Shown here in pieces: positions 9,821 through 20,194 of a stretch of DNA of 22,981 bases. Numbering within the stretch: the first letter of the stretch is position 1; each line of letters opens with the position of its first letter. Origin of the DNA: Obelidium mucronatum (Eukaryota; Chytridiomycota; Chytridiomycetes; Chytridiales; Chytriomycetaceae); contig JAIVFH010000391.1 in NCBI GenBank assembly GCA_025765595.1, positions 1 to 22,981 on the forward strand, given 5' to 3'. Below the pieces are notes generated by a model. The model was not told the origin of the DNA and did no database searches. It saw only the letters and a program-made list of their open reading frames with translations. A program made the position numbers and the translations under genes.

Positions 9821-10064
9821 TCACGGCGCAGATCCATCGCTATCCCCCTCCCAATTCTTGAAACTCTCACAAGTCTCATCCACACCACCTGGTTTCTCCA
9901 ACTCTGTAATCCCACCAATAGATTCAACAAGCGTGATACTCAATCCATTCACCATATACCAGTTTATATGACAATGCATCAACCACAGCCCCGGATTATC
10001 AGCCACGATTCTTACAACCGCGTACCCGAACCAACGATCCCTTCCCGACGGAGACGGTGGAAGA
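9821..10064 (-). pseudogene. Multicopper oxidase C-terminal fragment, copy A
   Basis: Encodes the final ~80 residues of the neighbouring oxidase with an intact stop, starting within the LPPSPSGRD segment, and has no 5' part. The fourth copper motif reads HCHINWY instead of HCHINWH: the type-1 copper ligand is lost, and the next two codons also differ (M and V for T and A). All three changes are C-to-T on the coding strand. Joined abruptly to spacer after GGTGGAAGAC. Confidence 0.85.
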
Positions 10065-10172
10065 CTCAGGAGAGTTGCAATTGAACACAAGTTTTTTTTC
10101 TTTTGATTAGCACTTCCCTACAACGTATGTACAAAAAAATTAAAAATAATACAACCAGATGAAAAAAAAAAA

Positions 10173-10395
10173 TCACGGCGCAGAACCATCGCTATCCCCC
10201 TCCCAATTCTTGAAACTCTCACACGTCTCATCCACACCACCTGGTTTCTCCAACTCTGTAATCCCACCAATAGATTCAACAAGCGTGATACTCAATCCAT
10301 TCGCCGTATGCCAGTTTATATGACAATGCATCAACCACAACCCCGGATTATCAGCCACGATTCTTACAACCGCGTACCCAAACCAACACTCACTT
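10173..10395 (-). pseudogene. Multicopper oxidase C-terminal fragment, copy B
   Basis: Second partial copy, keeping HCHINWHTANGL and the C-terminal GDSDGSAP with its stop, but broken off earlier than copy A (after the WFGYAVVRI block and a few divergent codons). The open frame runs upstream through the spacer by chance, which would give a nonsense N-terminus. Confidence 0.85.
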
Positions 10396-10509
10396 GGAAA
10401 ACTCAGGAGAATTGCAATTTTTAGAACACATGCTTTTTTTCTGAATAGTACCCCCCAACAACGTATGTACAAAAAAAAATTAAAAATAATACAATCAGAA
10501 TGATGAAAA

Positions 10510-12617
10510 TCACGGCGCAGAACCATCGCTATCCCCCTCCCAATTCTTGAAACTCTCACAACTCTCATCCACACCATCCGGTTTCTCCAACTCTGTAATC
10601 CCACCAATAGATTCAACAAGCGTGATACTCAATCCATTCGCCGTATGCCAGTTTATATGACAATGCATCAACCACAGCCCCGGATTATCAGCCACAATTC
10701 TTACAACCGCGTACCCAAACCAACGATCCCTTCCCGACGGAGACGGTGGAAGACGCGCGTCACCCGCCGCCGCCGCCGCCGCGGATCGCGACGCTTGGGA
10801 ATAACCAGGGAAATCCGTCATGGACGCTTCCAAGCATTCCGTGTCTTCTCCATGCGGACACGCACTCACTGTTACAACATCTCTCCGCAGGGGGTTTTTG
10901 ATTTGATTGAGAGCTCGTCCCGATGGGATATGCGCGATGGAGTTGGCGATTCCAGCTGCCATGACCCAAAAGAAATGACCGTGGATATGAAACGGGTGCT
11001 CTCCAGGATCATCGTTGCGGATGATAAAGTCCACAACCGCGCCTGGGTTCAGGAATACCGTGTTGGCTGAGGCAGGTGGAGACCATAGGAACCCGTTCGA
11101 GTGCGCTGATACAAGGAGTGGAGGGGGTGTTGCCGCTTGATAGAAGGATGAAGTAAAGAGGTGGGTCCATTGTGACTTGTTGTTGTGTGTATTCAACTGG
11201 TAGAGAGAGTTGTAGGCTTTTTGGTAGAGATCTCCTGGTTTTGTGTCAAAATCAAATTCGTAGAGGATGACAGTGTCACTTGGGGGTGGCTTCTTTGAGA
11301 TCAGGGGTACAAGCGCCATATCTCCCACATTATTCATGATCGTCAAGGGTTCTTGATGTTGGCTTGACTGTTGCCTCCGGAATTTCGGTTCCATCGCGAC
11401 AGGTGGACTGGTGCGTGGAATACCTTGGTAGTTCAAAATGGCGCGAACATCTGCGTCGAATCCTGGTGGCATATTCGATACAGACGTCCATGGGTCTCCA
11501 TGATACATTGTGGCGCGGATCCAATAATTTGCAGGTTTCAGCGATGCAGTGACAAGGACACTAATTTTTTTAGGTTTAGGTAGGAGAAATGTGTGATGAT
11601 CACACACTATTGTTTTAGACTCACGAATATCGCTGCCCCACGTTTATGGTAAGCATATCAACAACATATGGGTTTACTCTCGTTCCATCCACTTCAATGA
11701 CAGTCATGTCATGACCATCAATTCCTACTAGGAAGGCTGCAAATGTTCCCATATTCACAAGTCGAAGACGAACCGTTGAGCCAGGTTCGATTTCTTGAAT
11801 GTATGGAGTTTTTGTTGTACAGTCGAGTATTGAGGGAACATCCGAACAATTAAATTGGCCGATTCCATTAATCAGGCCGCTGTTCCACACGGGCTCGTTT
11901 CCATCAGGATTTGTTGTGCTGTTGAGAAACCACGCCAACAAGTCTTCTGACTGGTCGTGATACCAGTCCGCCAGCTGAAGAAAGTGATCTTTTGAATAAG
12001 GTTTTTCTTCGTTGGGATCGTGGATGACCATTGGACCTCTCAGACCATCGGCTTGGTGCAGGTGGTAGTGTGCATGCCACCAGTACGAGCCTATCTTTTA
12101 TCAGAAAAACGAACAAGAAGAAAAGAACAAACAAGAACAAAAAAGAATAAAAGAACACACCCGATACTTCTTCCGTAGTAAAGTTGTAGACGTACGTCGC
12201 GCCCGGCGCAATCGGACACTGTGTGACGGCGCTCGGCCCGTCGGAGAAGGCGGAGCCGCGCTGCACCATGCCGTGGAAGTGCAGACTCGTCGGCACGCGC
12301 AGGCCGTTCGTCAGCCGCACGACGACGCGGTCGCCGCGCGTGGCGTCGATGCGCGCCTCGTGGCTCGGCCGTCCGTTGATTCCGAGTGCGAAGCGCGCGA
12401 CGCCGTCGAGGTTCTGCGACGTGTTGGTGACGGTCCAGTGCAGCTCGATGGTTTTTGTGCGGTGCGTGGTGGTCCTGAAGAAAGCGAAGAACGTGAAGGC
12501 GAGGACAACAGCCGCGAGCACTCCCGCTGCTGCTGTTCTTCTAAGAGACGGCGTATTGATTCGGCGTTCGTCGCATTCGTCAGCGAGAAGCTGCTGGGTG
12601 TCCATTGCTTCTTGCAT
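10510..12617 (-). CDS. Laccase-like multicopper oxidase with N-terminal membrane anchor
   Basis: Oxidises phenols or metal ions while reducing oxygen to water with four copper atoms; the substrate cannot be told from sequence. Exons 12617-12161, 12090-11625 and 11560-10510 (introns 70 and 64 nt, phases 1 and 2) give 657 aa. All four copper motifs are present: HFHG (113-116), WWHAHYH (156-162), HPFHIHGH (496-503) and HCHINWH (607-613). Residues about 29-47 form a hydrophobic helix after a charged N-terminus, suggesting a type II anchor with the enzyme outside the cytoplasm, unlike Fet3 with its C-terminal helix. Exon 1 is much richer in GC than its surroundings, and a GCC run encodes an Ala tract near 568-573, just upstream of where the duplicated 3' copies begin. 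Confidence 0.88.
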
Positions 12618-12742
12618 TGTGATTTGTAAGCGTGTTCTTTTTCTGGCTTTTAAATATTTATGACACTGCGATCGATCACCAATAAATGCAAATCGCCGCA
12701 AAACACGTGTTAAACACAAAACACCGTTTATTCTATCGTCAG

Positions 12743-13575
12743 TCAGGCCCGTCGTAATGTGCAATGCAGGGCTTCATGCTTAAACCATCGGTAGTAGCCC
12801 GGAAGAAGAAAGTCAACGGCAGTCTGAAACTGTGTCAGAACTGCAACAACATCGGGATTGGTCCCCAGGAATACGGCAATCGTCGCTTCTGCGTGGTCCT
12901 CAGTGTAGTGTCTGGCAAGCAAACCGAATAAGACTGGGAATTCACAACACTCATTGCGCACTCACTTCTCCCGATGTCCTTCCTTTTGGATTTCCTTCAA
13001 ATATGCTTCCTTGTCTTGTGATTCTGCCAATACAGCCTCCACAGCTTCCTTCTGCTCTTCAGAAACAGCATTCGATTCAATTTCTCGACTGGAATCTTCA
13101 TGAGTCAACTCTACATCGGCCTGCACCACTACTTTTTCCAAACTCCGACACCCAAAGACAACATAGGATATCTTTGACACTGCGAAATCATCCTCCAAAA
13201 GCGCCAAATTTGTATTCATTTGCTCACACAGTGCGTTTAGTTGATCCACTTGTTCTTGCGTTAATGGTTTCGCAGAGTCCCGAAGGCATCCAAGCGTCAT
13301 CTTTTTGTTGGAAGTCTCTCATAGTCAATATTGAAAAATATAAAAAACAAATTCAACCCCCAACATACTTTCGGCCATTTGGATCCAGAGTTCTCGATTG
13401 GCAGACTTGACCCAAACTCGTTTTGAATCCTCTGTTTGAGGGCTACAAGCTCATTTGGAAACCCAGTAAACGCCAGGGTAAGAACCCCACGCCATGCTAC
13501 AAAGAACTTGTGTGGTACGAGTTTGGTGGATTTGGTTTGTTGGATTATGTCAATGAGGGCTCCTGTCACTTGCAT
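12743..13575 (-). CDS. 2H-phosphoesterase-like (RNA ligase/cyclic nucleotide phosphodiesterase superfamily) protein
   Basis: Exons 13575-13369, 13300-12966 and 12911-12743 (introns 68 and 54 nt, phases 0 and 2) give 236 aa. The layout matches eukaryotic LigT-like proteins: an N-terminal strand (RGVLTLAF), SKWPKMTLGCLRD at about 65-77, VVFGCRSLE, an acidic helix, GHREKHYT across the last intron, and LLPGYYRWF plus LHCTLR at the C-terminus. LHCTLR is the second H-x-T active-site motif; at the first, K-M-T replaces H-x-T, which I recall as usual in this subfamily but cannot verify. Known relatives act on cyclic phosphates or RNA ends. The start codon lies at the edge of a tandem duplication shared with the gene upstream, and a long A-rich tract precedes it on the coding strand. 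Confidence 0.6.
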
Positions 13576-14095
13576 CTTTTTTTTTTTTTTTTTTTTTTTC
13601 TATTTTTTTTTTTATTTTTCAATTTTTATTTTTTTATTTTTATTTTTATTTTTTTTCTGGCTTTACTTTATAGTATCCCATCCATCCAGCTATGAGTGTG
13701 TCCCATAACCGTTCTTTCTATCAGATACAATAACAATCTCCTCCTCCTCCAAAACTTCTTCCTCCACAATTGTTGTCGCCTTTCCATACAAAGAATCCAA
13801 CGCCCTGAAAATATCAATCCGATTAAACCTGTCACTTGCATCTTTTTTTCTTTATTTTTTTCTTAGACTATTGAAACCCCCATCTATGAGTGTGTCCCAT
13901 AACCGTTTTTTTTATCAGATACAATAACAATCTCCTCCTCCTCCAAAACTTCTTCCTCCACTATTGTTGTCGCCTTTCCATATGAAGAATCCAACGGTTT
14001 TCCCGAACCACCACCACCACGCCCCACATTAACTTCATGAGCAACATGCGTAACAGCACCCCCCAACTCCCTGAAAATATCAATCGGATTAAACG
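13562..14095. repeat. Tandem duplication: TMEM184-like 3' end through start of the 2H gene, two units
   Basis: Unit 1 (13562-13828) and unit 2 (13829 to about 14095) both run, on the plus strand, from CCTGTCACTTGCATC through a T-rich tract and the last ~38 codons of the TMEM184-like gene to CCCTGAAAATATCAATC(C/G)GATTAAAC. Unit 1 lacks ~68 bp present in unit 2 and has a longer T-rich tract (13576-13665). The bases CCTGTCACTTGCAT include the complement of the 2H start codon, so the unit spans the gene junction. Confidence 0.88.
13690..13828 (-). pseudogene. TMEM184-like C-terminal fragment (duplicate)
   Basis: Encodes about 45 residues matching the C-terminus of the neighbouring gene (NRIDIF near its start, then the acidic EEEVLEEEEIV block and NGYGTHS with stop), with an internal deletion fusing the two parts. 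There is no 5' portion and no start, so it is a non-functional duplicate or part of an extended 3' UTR. Confidence 0.8.
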
Positions 14096-15361
14096 AACGC
14101 ACAAGCGCCCGACTCCAACTTGTATGAACCCTTCCAGCCCCTGCCCCCGTTTCATACTCTTTAGAGCTGAACGCAGACATGTGGAAAACTGCAGCAACCA
14201 ACATTTCACAACAAACAAGAAACGACTGGATCCCATTCGCGATATTCGTTTCCGTCCAGTATTCCGTTTCAGGGAGTTTCCCCATATGCGCCAATGTTGA
14301 GAGAACCATGTTTTGAACCATTGTTAGAAAGATTACAATCTTGATACTCAGGAACTTGGGGGGTTTTCAATAAAAAAAGAAGGCGGATGGAGTTAAAAAT
14401 ACAAACGGACCTTTCCCCTTTTTTTTCACACAGAATTACCTTTGGCAACGGCCTATGCACCGCAACATCATCCTTGATTGTAAAATAAAGCACAACCAAC
14501 CCATACATACACCCGGAAACACTCACAAAATTAACCACCGAATACCAAAAATGGCCATACAATGGACTCATGCTTTCACTACAAAACCGACTCGTGACTT
14601 GCATCACCAAAGCAACCACCGTCATGACCGGCCGTACCACAACGTACTGCATCACCAGCAGTTTGTTCCTCTTCAAGAACGTGGGGCTCGCCGGGTTGTA
14701 GATTAGGTTCTTGAAGAGAGCGCCCCAGATTGGGTACGGCATGGGTTTCTTGGTTTGGAGGGCCATGTTTTGGACGTGGACTGTGGGTCCGAGGAATTGA
14801 AGGATTAAAGCGTAGAAGGAGTAGATTACGAATGCTTCATAACAGTCACGGACAGTGAATATGTACACGGCACGCCAATAGTATCTTGAAAAGTGTTTTT
14901 CCAATTAAGTTTCAGTTTCTGAGTCCGATCAATTAAAAAATAAAAAAAACCTGAAGGCCAGCCACGAAACCAGAGCATACACTGGCACAAAAAGAAGAAT
15001 CCTGACAATGTGTACTTGTTCCAAAGGACGGTTGAAGTTGCGTAAATGTTTGAAAATCAGAATCCATGATAAAAGAGTGGCTAATAAGGCAATGACGGCT
15101 GTGACAATCCATGCCCATGACGCTGCCTCTCGTTTGAACAAGGACTTTGGATGCGCAAAATCGAATCCAGATCCAGGGTCGATTGTGGATGGGTTGTCCT
15201 GAAGGGAACAATTGGGGTTTTTGAGACGAACATGTCCCTTGAGTGCTAGACCAGCAAGATCAAGTAGTAAGCGTCTAGCATACCTCACAAGAGGCTGGCA
15301 CAGAGCTTGCGAGAGATGTTGCGGCAGCAGCCAGCAACAGAAGCGTCTGTTGCAGCAACAT
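13884..15361 (-). CDS. TMEM184/OST-alpha family seven-helix membrane protein
   Basis: Member of the organic solute transporter alpha/TMEM184 family. Exons 15361-15284, 15198-14951, 14884-14440 and 14354-13884 (introns 85, 66 and 85 nt; phases 0, 2, 0) give 413 aa. The first 26-codon exon encodes a signal peptide with a Leu/Ala core. Family motifs follow: VPVYALVSWLAF, TVRDCYEAFVIYSF, GPT, RPLPKFLSIKIVIF across the last intron, WTETNIANGIQSFLVC and a KEY after the final helix. The cytoplasmic tail has a poly-Gly patch and an EEEVLEEEEIVIV acidic cluster. Family members act in membrane transport or vacuolar/endosomal membranes; the substrate is unknown here. The donor of intron 2 (GTTTTT) is weak but the splice restores the family sequence. 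Confidence 0.86.
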
Positions 15362-15507
15362 TGAAATGAGTTCTGGATAAAATTTTGGTAAAATGGCAAG
15401 ACATGGGTAACAAGTCAAATGTGGGGTGCTCAAAACTGAGAGACTTGACACCATAGTTGAAATATATTAAAAACTCATTAAAAAAATAGGACACCCCTTT
15501 CTTTCCT

Positions 15508-18500
15508 TCACTCATCGGAGTCGGGCAAAATGTCCATCAAGTCATCCATTCGAATGTACACATTGCTCTCCGCCACACGATCTCTGATCCATCTCCTCAC
15601 TTCTCTTATACCCCAAATTCCAAAAGCTCGACACAAGTCCAGCTCTTTGGCGAATTCCGTCATTGCTACCGTTAACCCCGAGTTTTGACTCATTTTCCTT
15701 CCAGTTACATCAGAAGTGCTTGAAAATCGGCGGTCCGGGTTGATGGGTGGTGAGTTGGGGGTGGATGAGGGATCAGATATTCCAAGCGCCTCATCGACTT
15801 TGGAAGCCAAATCAAGGGAACTGGATGATTCCACAAGCATTGCCGGAAACCTTGACTGCACAGTCCGCGTCCAACGATTCAAGAATCTGTCCACATCTGC
15901 GGCACAAGTGAGTTCGTTATTGAACATGAAGTCACTCTCGTTTCCATTGACTTTGTTTCCAGCTTGATGGATACACAAAAGGATTGGAATTCGAGAAGAC
16001 CATTCCTTAAAGGGTAAAAAAACGTAGTCAGCATTCAAAAACAAAACCACTAAACCAAAAAAAAAAAACCAACTTTGATTTCTTCCAAGTTTCGCAACAC
16101 CTCCCCCGAAGCATCCCCGTTAAAGTGGCAAAACAGTAAGGCCACACTCGCAACTCCACCAAATCTCCGCATGGCCTGATCCAATCCCAAAGCCGTGCTA
16201 TCACTCCCAGGAAAATCCGCAACAGCAATTTGCCCCTGTGGAAACACTCGAACTCCATTCGTGTGCTCATAAATACCCCGCCTAACCTCCCGCCCTCTCC
16301 ATACGCGCGGAAACTCCTTATTCACATGTGCAAACAGCTTTCTTGCGGCCGTGGTTTTCCCCGCATCTTGTGTCCCGACGAAAGCAACCACAGTTTCTTC
16401 GACAATGAGTTTTCGAATGCAATGAATCTGGCGCACCATTTCAACCCGCTTGGCAATCAAACCCATACAGCTTTTGGTTGCGCGATCAAACACTTTCCCC
16501 TGTCCAAAGAACTCTTGTGAAAATAATGCGCCAGTGACTCCAGGTACATCCTCAGGCCAATTATTCCATCGGCTTGGCTCCGTACGAACATCCAGGGACG
16601 GTGGGAATCCAAGCCATTGGAGACGTTCTTCAATAGCCCTTTCATGGGTGTGGGCGTTAAGAAACTCTAGTTTCTGTGAGGAAGCGACACCTATCCATTT
16701 CACAAGCTCCATTAGAAGGAAGCGATATTGGTTGTCTTGTTCCTTTTGGACAGCATGAATCACTTTATCACCAAATCCAAGGGGTCCAACGGCAGTTGAT
16801 GTCAGGAAGCCCATTCCAATTCCAGCGGCAATGACTATCCACATAATGTTAAAACCCTACCCTTTTTTACAAGTAAATAAATTTAAATGTACCTGGCGCC
16901 TCAGGAATTAAAAGCCCAATACTAAGAGCGGTGACAAGACCCGTCACAACACCCGTTCCAACCACAAAGTACATACTCGGTTCAAGTGTAATGTCAATTT
17001 TGGAGCACAGAACTTCAAGGAATCGTGAGCAGATCGAAGTTGCCTCTTCCATAGCCATCATAACTTGATGCGCCTGAAGTTTTTCGCGGGCTTGGTCTTC
17101 TGATGATGGATCAACTGGGATAGGCGCATCTTCTACACCGTCTTGGAGCAGCGAGTCAACTTTTCCATTTGGAAAGGCGTCGATTGACGCCAGGAATTCA
17201 ATCAACTCCGCCAGTTTGCGGCGCGGTGGGGATGGAGCGTGTGATGACGTTGGGGTGCGTTGGGCAGTTGTCGCTGAAGCAGCGGAAGGCAGAGCATTAC
17301 TGCCACTCCCTCCACGATTCAAAATCAAACTAGATTTTTTCTTTGGAGTTTGTGCCGGAGCTGCTTGCTGAGGGGTGGATTGTTGCGGGGGGTTTGATTG
17401 TTGAGGCAGTAAGGATTGCTGGTTCTGAGACGATAGCTGTTGTCGCGTTGGCGACGAACTGGTTCCTCGAGAGATTTTAGAAGCCACTTTGGGTGGACAA
17501 AGTTCCTCCAGTTTTGCAAAAGCCTTCTTGACGGCGCATAACCTGCTTTGGACATCTGGCTGTGCAGGAAATCCCAGTGCTTCTGCGCGGAGCTCATGTG
17601 ATCTGGCATTCTGTTTAGTTTCAAAAAAATGCAGCACCAATATGTGTGAGATACCTGTTAATTACTGCACGCTTGAATGCATTGATGCATACTTCAAAAA
17701 TAGTGCCGTCCGCTAATTGGTTTGGCTGGGATGTATGCATTGAGGAGCCATCAGGGCTTTGGCTGTTCGAGTCAATCGTGATCATGGACTGCGCAATCGT
17801 ACTATTAGTAAGAATTTGAGGAATAATTAACCGTCATACTGTAATTCGTCTGGATATAGGCTTTGCTCCCTCAAAAACGGGCGTAATAACAATGCTCGCA
17901 GAGCCATTTCGGGATGGTAGCTTTTCAACGACATTTTCAACCAAAGCTTTTGTTTCAATTAGAATAATTACAAAGTATTATGCGTAATGATGGATGTACC
18001 TTCTACGACCATTTTTTGTTTTGTTGTTGCGACGACATTGTGGAATCTGACAGGATCCACAAAAAATCCAACCAACAAAATTCCTTCACTTGCCATATCA
18101 ATGAAATCCAGATTGTGGCCCACAATATCTAACTTCACTCTCCTTGGAGCACCTGGAGTCGTACCGAGGACTTGTTGGGCACTCACATCTCTGATATCTG
18201 GACACAATGCAGAAAATACAAGTTCTGGATTCGTTTCATCGGACGAGGGGCTCGTGACAGGACTTGCGGCGCTGATAAGGGATGGATAGTGAAATTGCGT
18301 TTGTACTGGGGTGTTGGGTTTCGAATTTTGTTTACTTGAAAAGGCGGAGTTTGAGTTTGAGTTCCTAGGTGATGATGTCGACGATTCTGAAGCCATATTG
18401 CCCGAGCTTGTTGTGTTTGTTGGGCTGACTTTTGTTGGACTTGGTAACGCATTTGACTTCCAAAAGGACGCATGCAATGGCCGCAAGGAGTATGTGGCCA

Positions 18501-20194
18501 TTAGTCCGTTGAGATAGGCTGACGACGTGTGATCATGGTGCAGGTCTTTTAGAGTAAGAGATGGTTTGGAAGCAAACTCTTTGGCAATAGTGTGGAAATG
18601 CTGTATGACGGCCTCAAGGGAAGACGTGGTATCCGGCGACTTCAGGTATTGCGCTTATTTAATGGTTAGAAAAATTTAATCTAATTCTGAGATGTATACC
18701 TGTTTTCCCGCCTGATCCATATTTCTTTCTTAAGAATATGTAGCGACCTGAACCGATAAGTCAGAAAAGATGTAATTTATAAAAATCCATTACCGATTGG
18801 TTTGTAGGTTAAAATGGGCTTCTGAATCACGACGTTGAAAAACATGTTCCAAAGGTAGCCACCAACGACAACCCCCAAAGCAGCAGAAGTTGGATACCCA
18901 ATGGCTGCTCCAGCTGCGCCAATCAGAGGCCCAATTTGCCGCACAATAGCATCCAAATCGATACCAGCAGCTTTCCCTGTGACCGATGTAATGGCTTGAG
19001 TGGAGAGTCCTCCGATACTCGACATAGCTCCAGGAATGACGTCTCCGTCATTAACGACATTTAAAAATCGATGATGGAGACCTCGATCGCTGAGAAAGAG
19101 AGAAACAGCTTCGTTCACAACAAAAGGTGAAGCAAAAGCAAAAGAGCGCACTTCCGGAACTTTCGCGTCCCAATTAATCGACGCATCCATTGACTGATTC
19201 ACAGAAGCAGTTTCTTCAGCTTCGTCGGTTGTGCCATTGCGATAAAGATACAGTAAAAGTACCAAATGCGAAATAGCACCGCCTCTTGAATGCCCGCAAA
19301 GAATAATGTCATGGTATCCCAAGCTCTGAAGGGACCCGATGATGTCTGGAATCTTTTCGGCAATTTCAAGATATCCCGAATGACAACCGAGAGAACTGAG
19401 AGTGGGAAGGCCGTTTATTGTGGCAGGCAAGAAAGAGAGAGCTTGGCGAATGTGATTCCAATCCTTTGTGCCAGAGAAGGCGACAAATGCTTTCCCATCC
19501 GAAGAGCCGGGTGATGAAGGTGGCTTGAGGCCAATGATGTACCCCTCTTCGTCTTGTTTGGGAGACCTATGTTAAGCCAAATTAGTTTTGAACCTATTGC
19601 CAACACAGTGATATTCTTACCGTACAAGAACCTGGGCAAACTGATGCATATGCTTCCTCTCTCTGAGATAATTCATTGGACCCAGCGGGTCGTACATGCA
19701 TGCTGAGAGAAGGAGGGCTTGTATCAGTTCGTCAGCCTGTTTTAATGAAGTGCGGTGGTCGTTGTCTTTTGCGACAGTCGTGAATTTGTAGCAGCCTCCG
19801 CGTTCTTCGGAATAAGATCTGTCTGGATGATTCCAGCTGGAAATACGCGACAGTATAGCTTTAATTAGAGGGTATGATGGTGTGAAGGCTAAAGACTCAC
19901 GGGTCAGTGAGAACCAGTCCAAAGAGAATACTCTGCACAAGCTCCAGTCCCACTCCATGCGGTATTAGAGCTGCCTTTGGATGCAAGCGGCACTCATCGT
20001 CATTAAGCAGGCGGAAGGGGCGGTCTATCGAAGTCCAAAACTCTGACGGTTAGCAGATACACCCCCTTTATAAAATGCAGGACATCATCACCATCGAGAA
20101 ACGAGTTGTGTAGAGTTGGCTGGGACCTTTGCTGGTGGTGGAGAGAATCGGTGGAGGCTGTGGCCGCCCAAGCAGCAGTGACATAGTCATTCAT
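15508..20194 (-). CDS. Class-3 lipase fused to a membrane hairpin and a P-loop GTPase-like domain
   Basis: One 11-exon gene of 1381 aa: 20194-20092, 20042-19901, 19836-19621, 19566-18794, 18747-18700, 18653-18000, 17946-17840, 17788-17655, 17602-16893, 16834-16074, 16005-15508; ten GT-AG introns (46-68 nt) all phase-compatible. Residues ~175-480 are a Lipase_3 alpha/beta-hydrolase: oxyanion-type VAFSGTKDW, GHSRGG (Ser247), NDGDVIPG (Asp327/329), GRYIFL, DH-x4-Y (His469). A hydrophobic insertion lies at 366-400. A beta-rich, Ig-like region (~570-690) and a Ser/Gln/Pro linker (~760-860) follow, then two helices (936-958, 963-985). The C-terminal domain has GTQDAGKTT (1116-1124, Walker A/G1) and VADFPG (DxPG, G3, ~1168-1172); HQAGNK (~1229) may be a degenerate G4. 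Likely a membrane lipase controlled by nucleotide binding (inference). The motif across exons 4-6 and the phases argue against separate genes; the first splice (donor GTGATG) is the least certain. Confidence 0.75.

Larger units (their letters stand above)
9715..10760. repeat. Tandem array: multicopper oxidase 3' end plus PX leader, three copies
   Basis: Three head-to-tail units, each made on the minus strand of the last ~75-80 codons of the oxidase followed by ~100 bp of spacer. Stops fall at 9821, 10173 and 10510 (spacing 352 and 337 bp). Each spacer carries the same marks: a CAGGAGA(A/G)TTG block, an ACACA(T/A)G string with T-run, TAGTACCCCCC or a diverged form, AACGTATGTACAAAAA and TTAAAAATAATACAA. 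The leftmost spacer is also the leader of the PX gene. Copies are very similar by eye, so the duplications look recent. Confidence 0.9.

Noticed and set aside
10173..10619. 148-codon ORF running from the functional oxidase 3' end through the spacer into copy B
   Set aside because: Its first part reads the oxidase in a wrong frame and then crosses non-coding spacer; open by chance.
12223..12663. Plus-strand ORFs opposite oxidase exon 1
   Set aside because: High GC suppresses stop codons; Arg/Ala-rich shadow frames without motifs.
17325..17624. Alternative frame of about 100 codons over lipase-GTPase exon 9
   Set aside because: It ends in a stop and lacks continuity, while the other frame reaches the two helices and GTPase domain; the acceptor GCCAG at 17603 gives the right phase.
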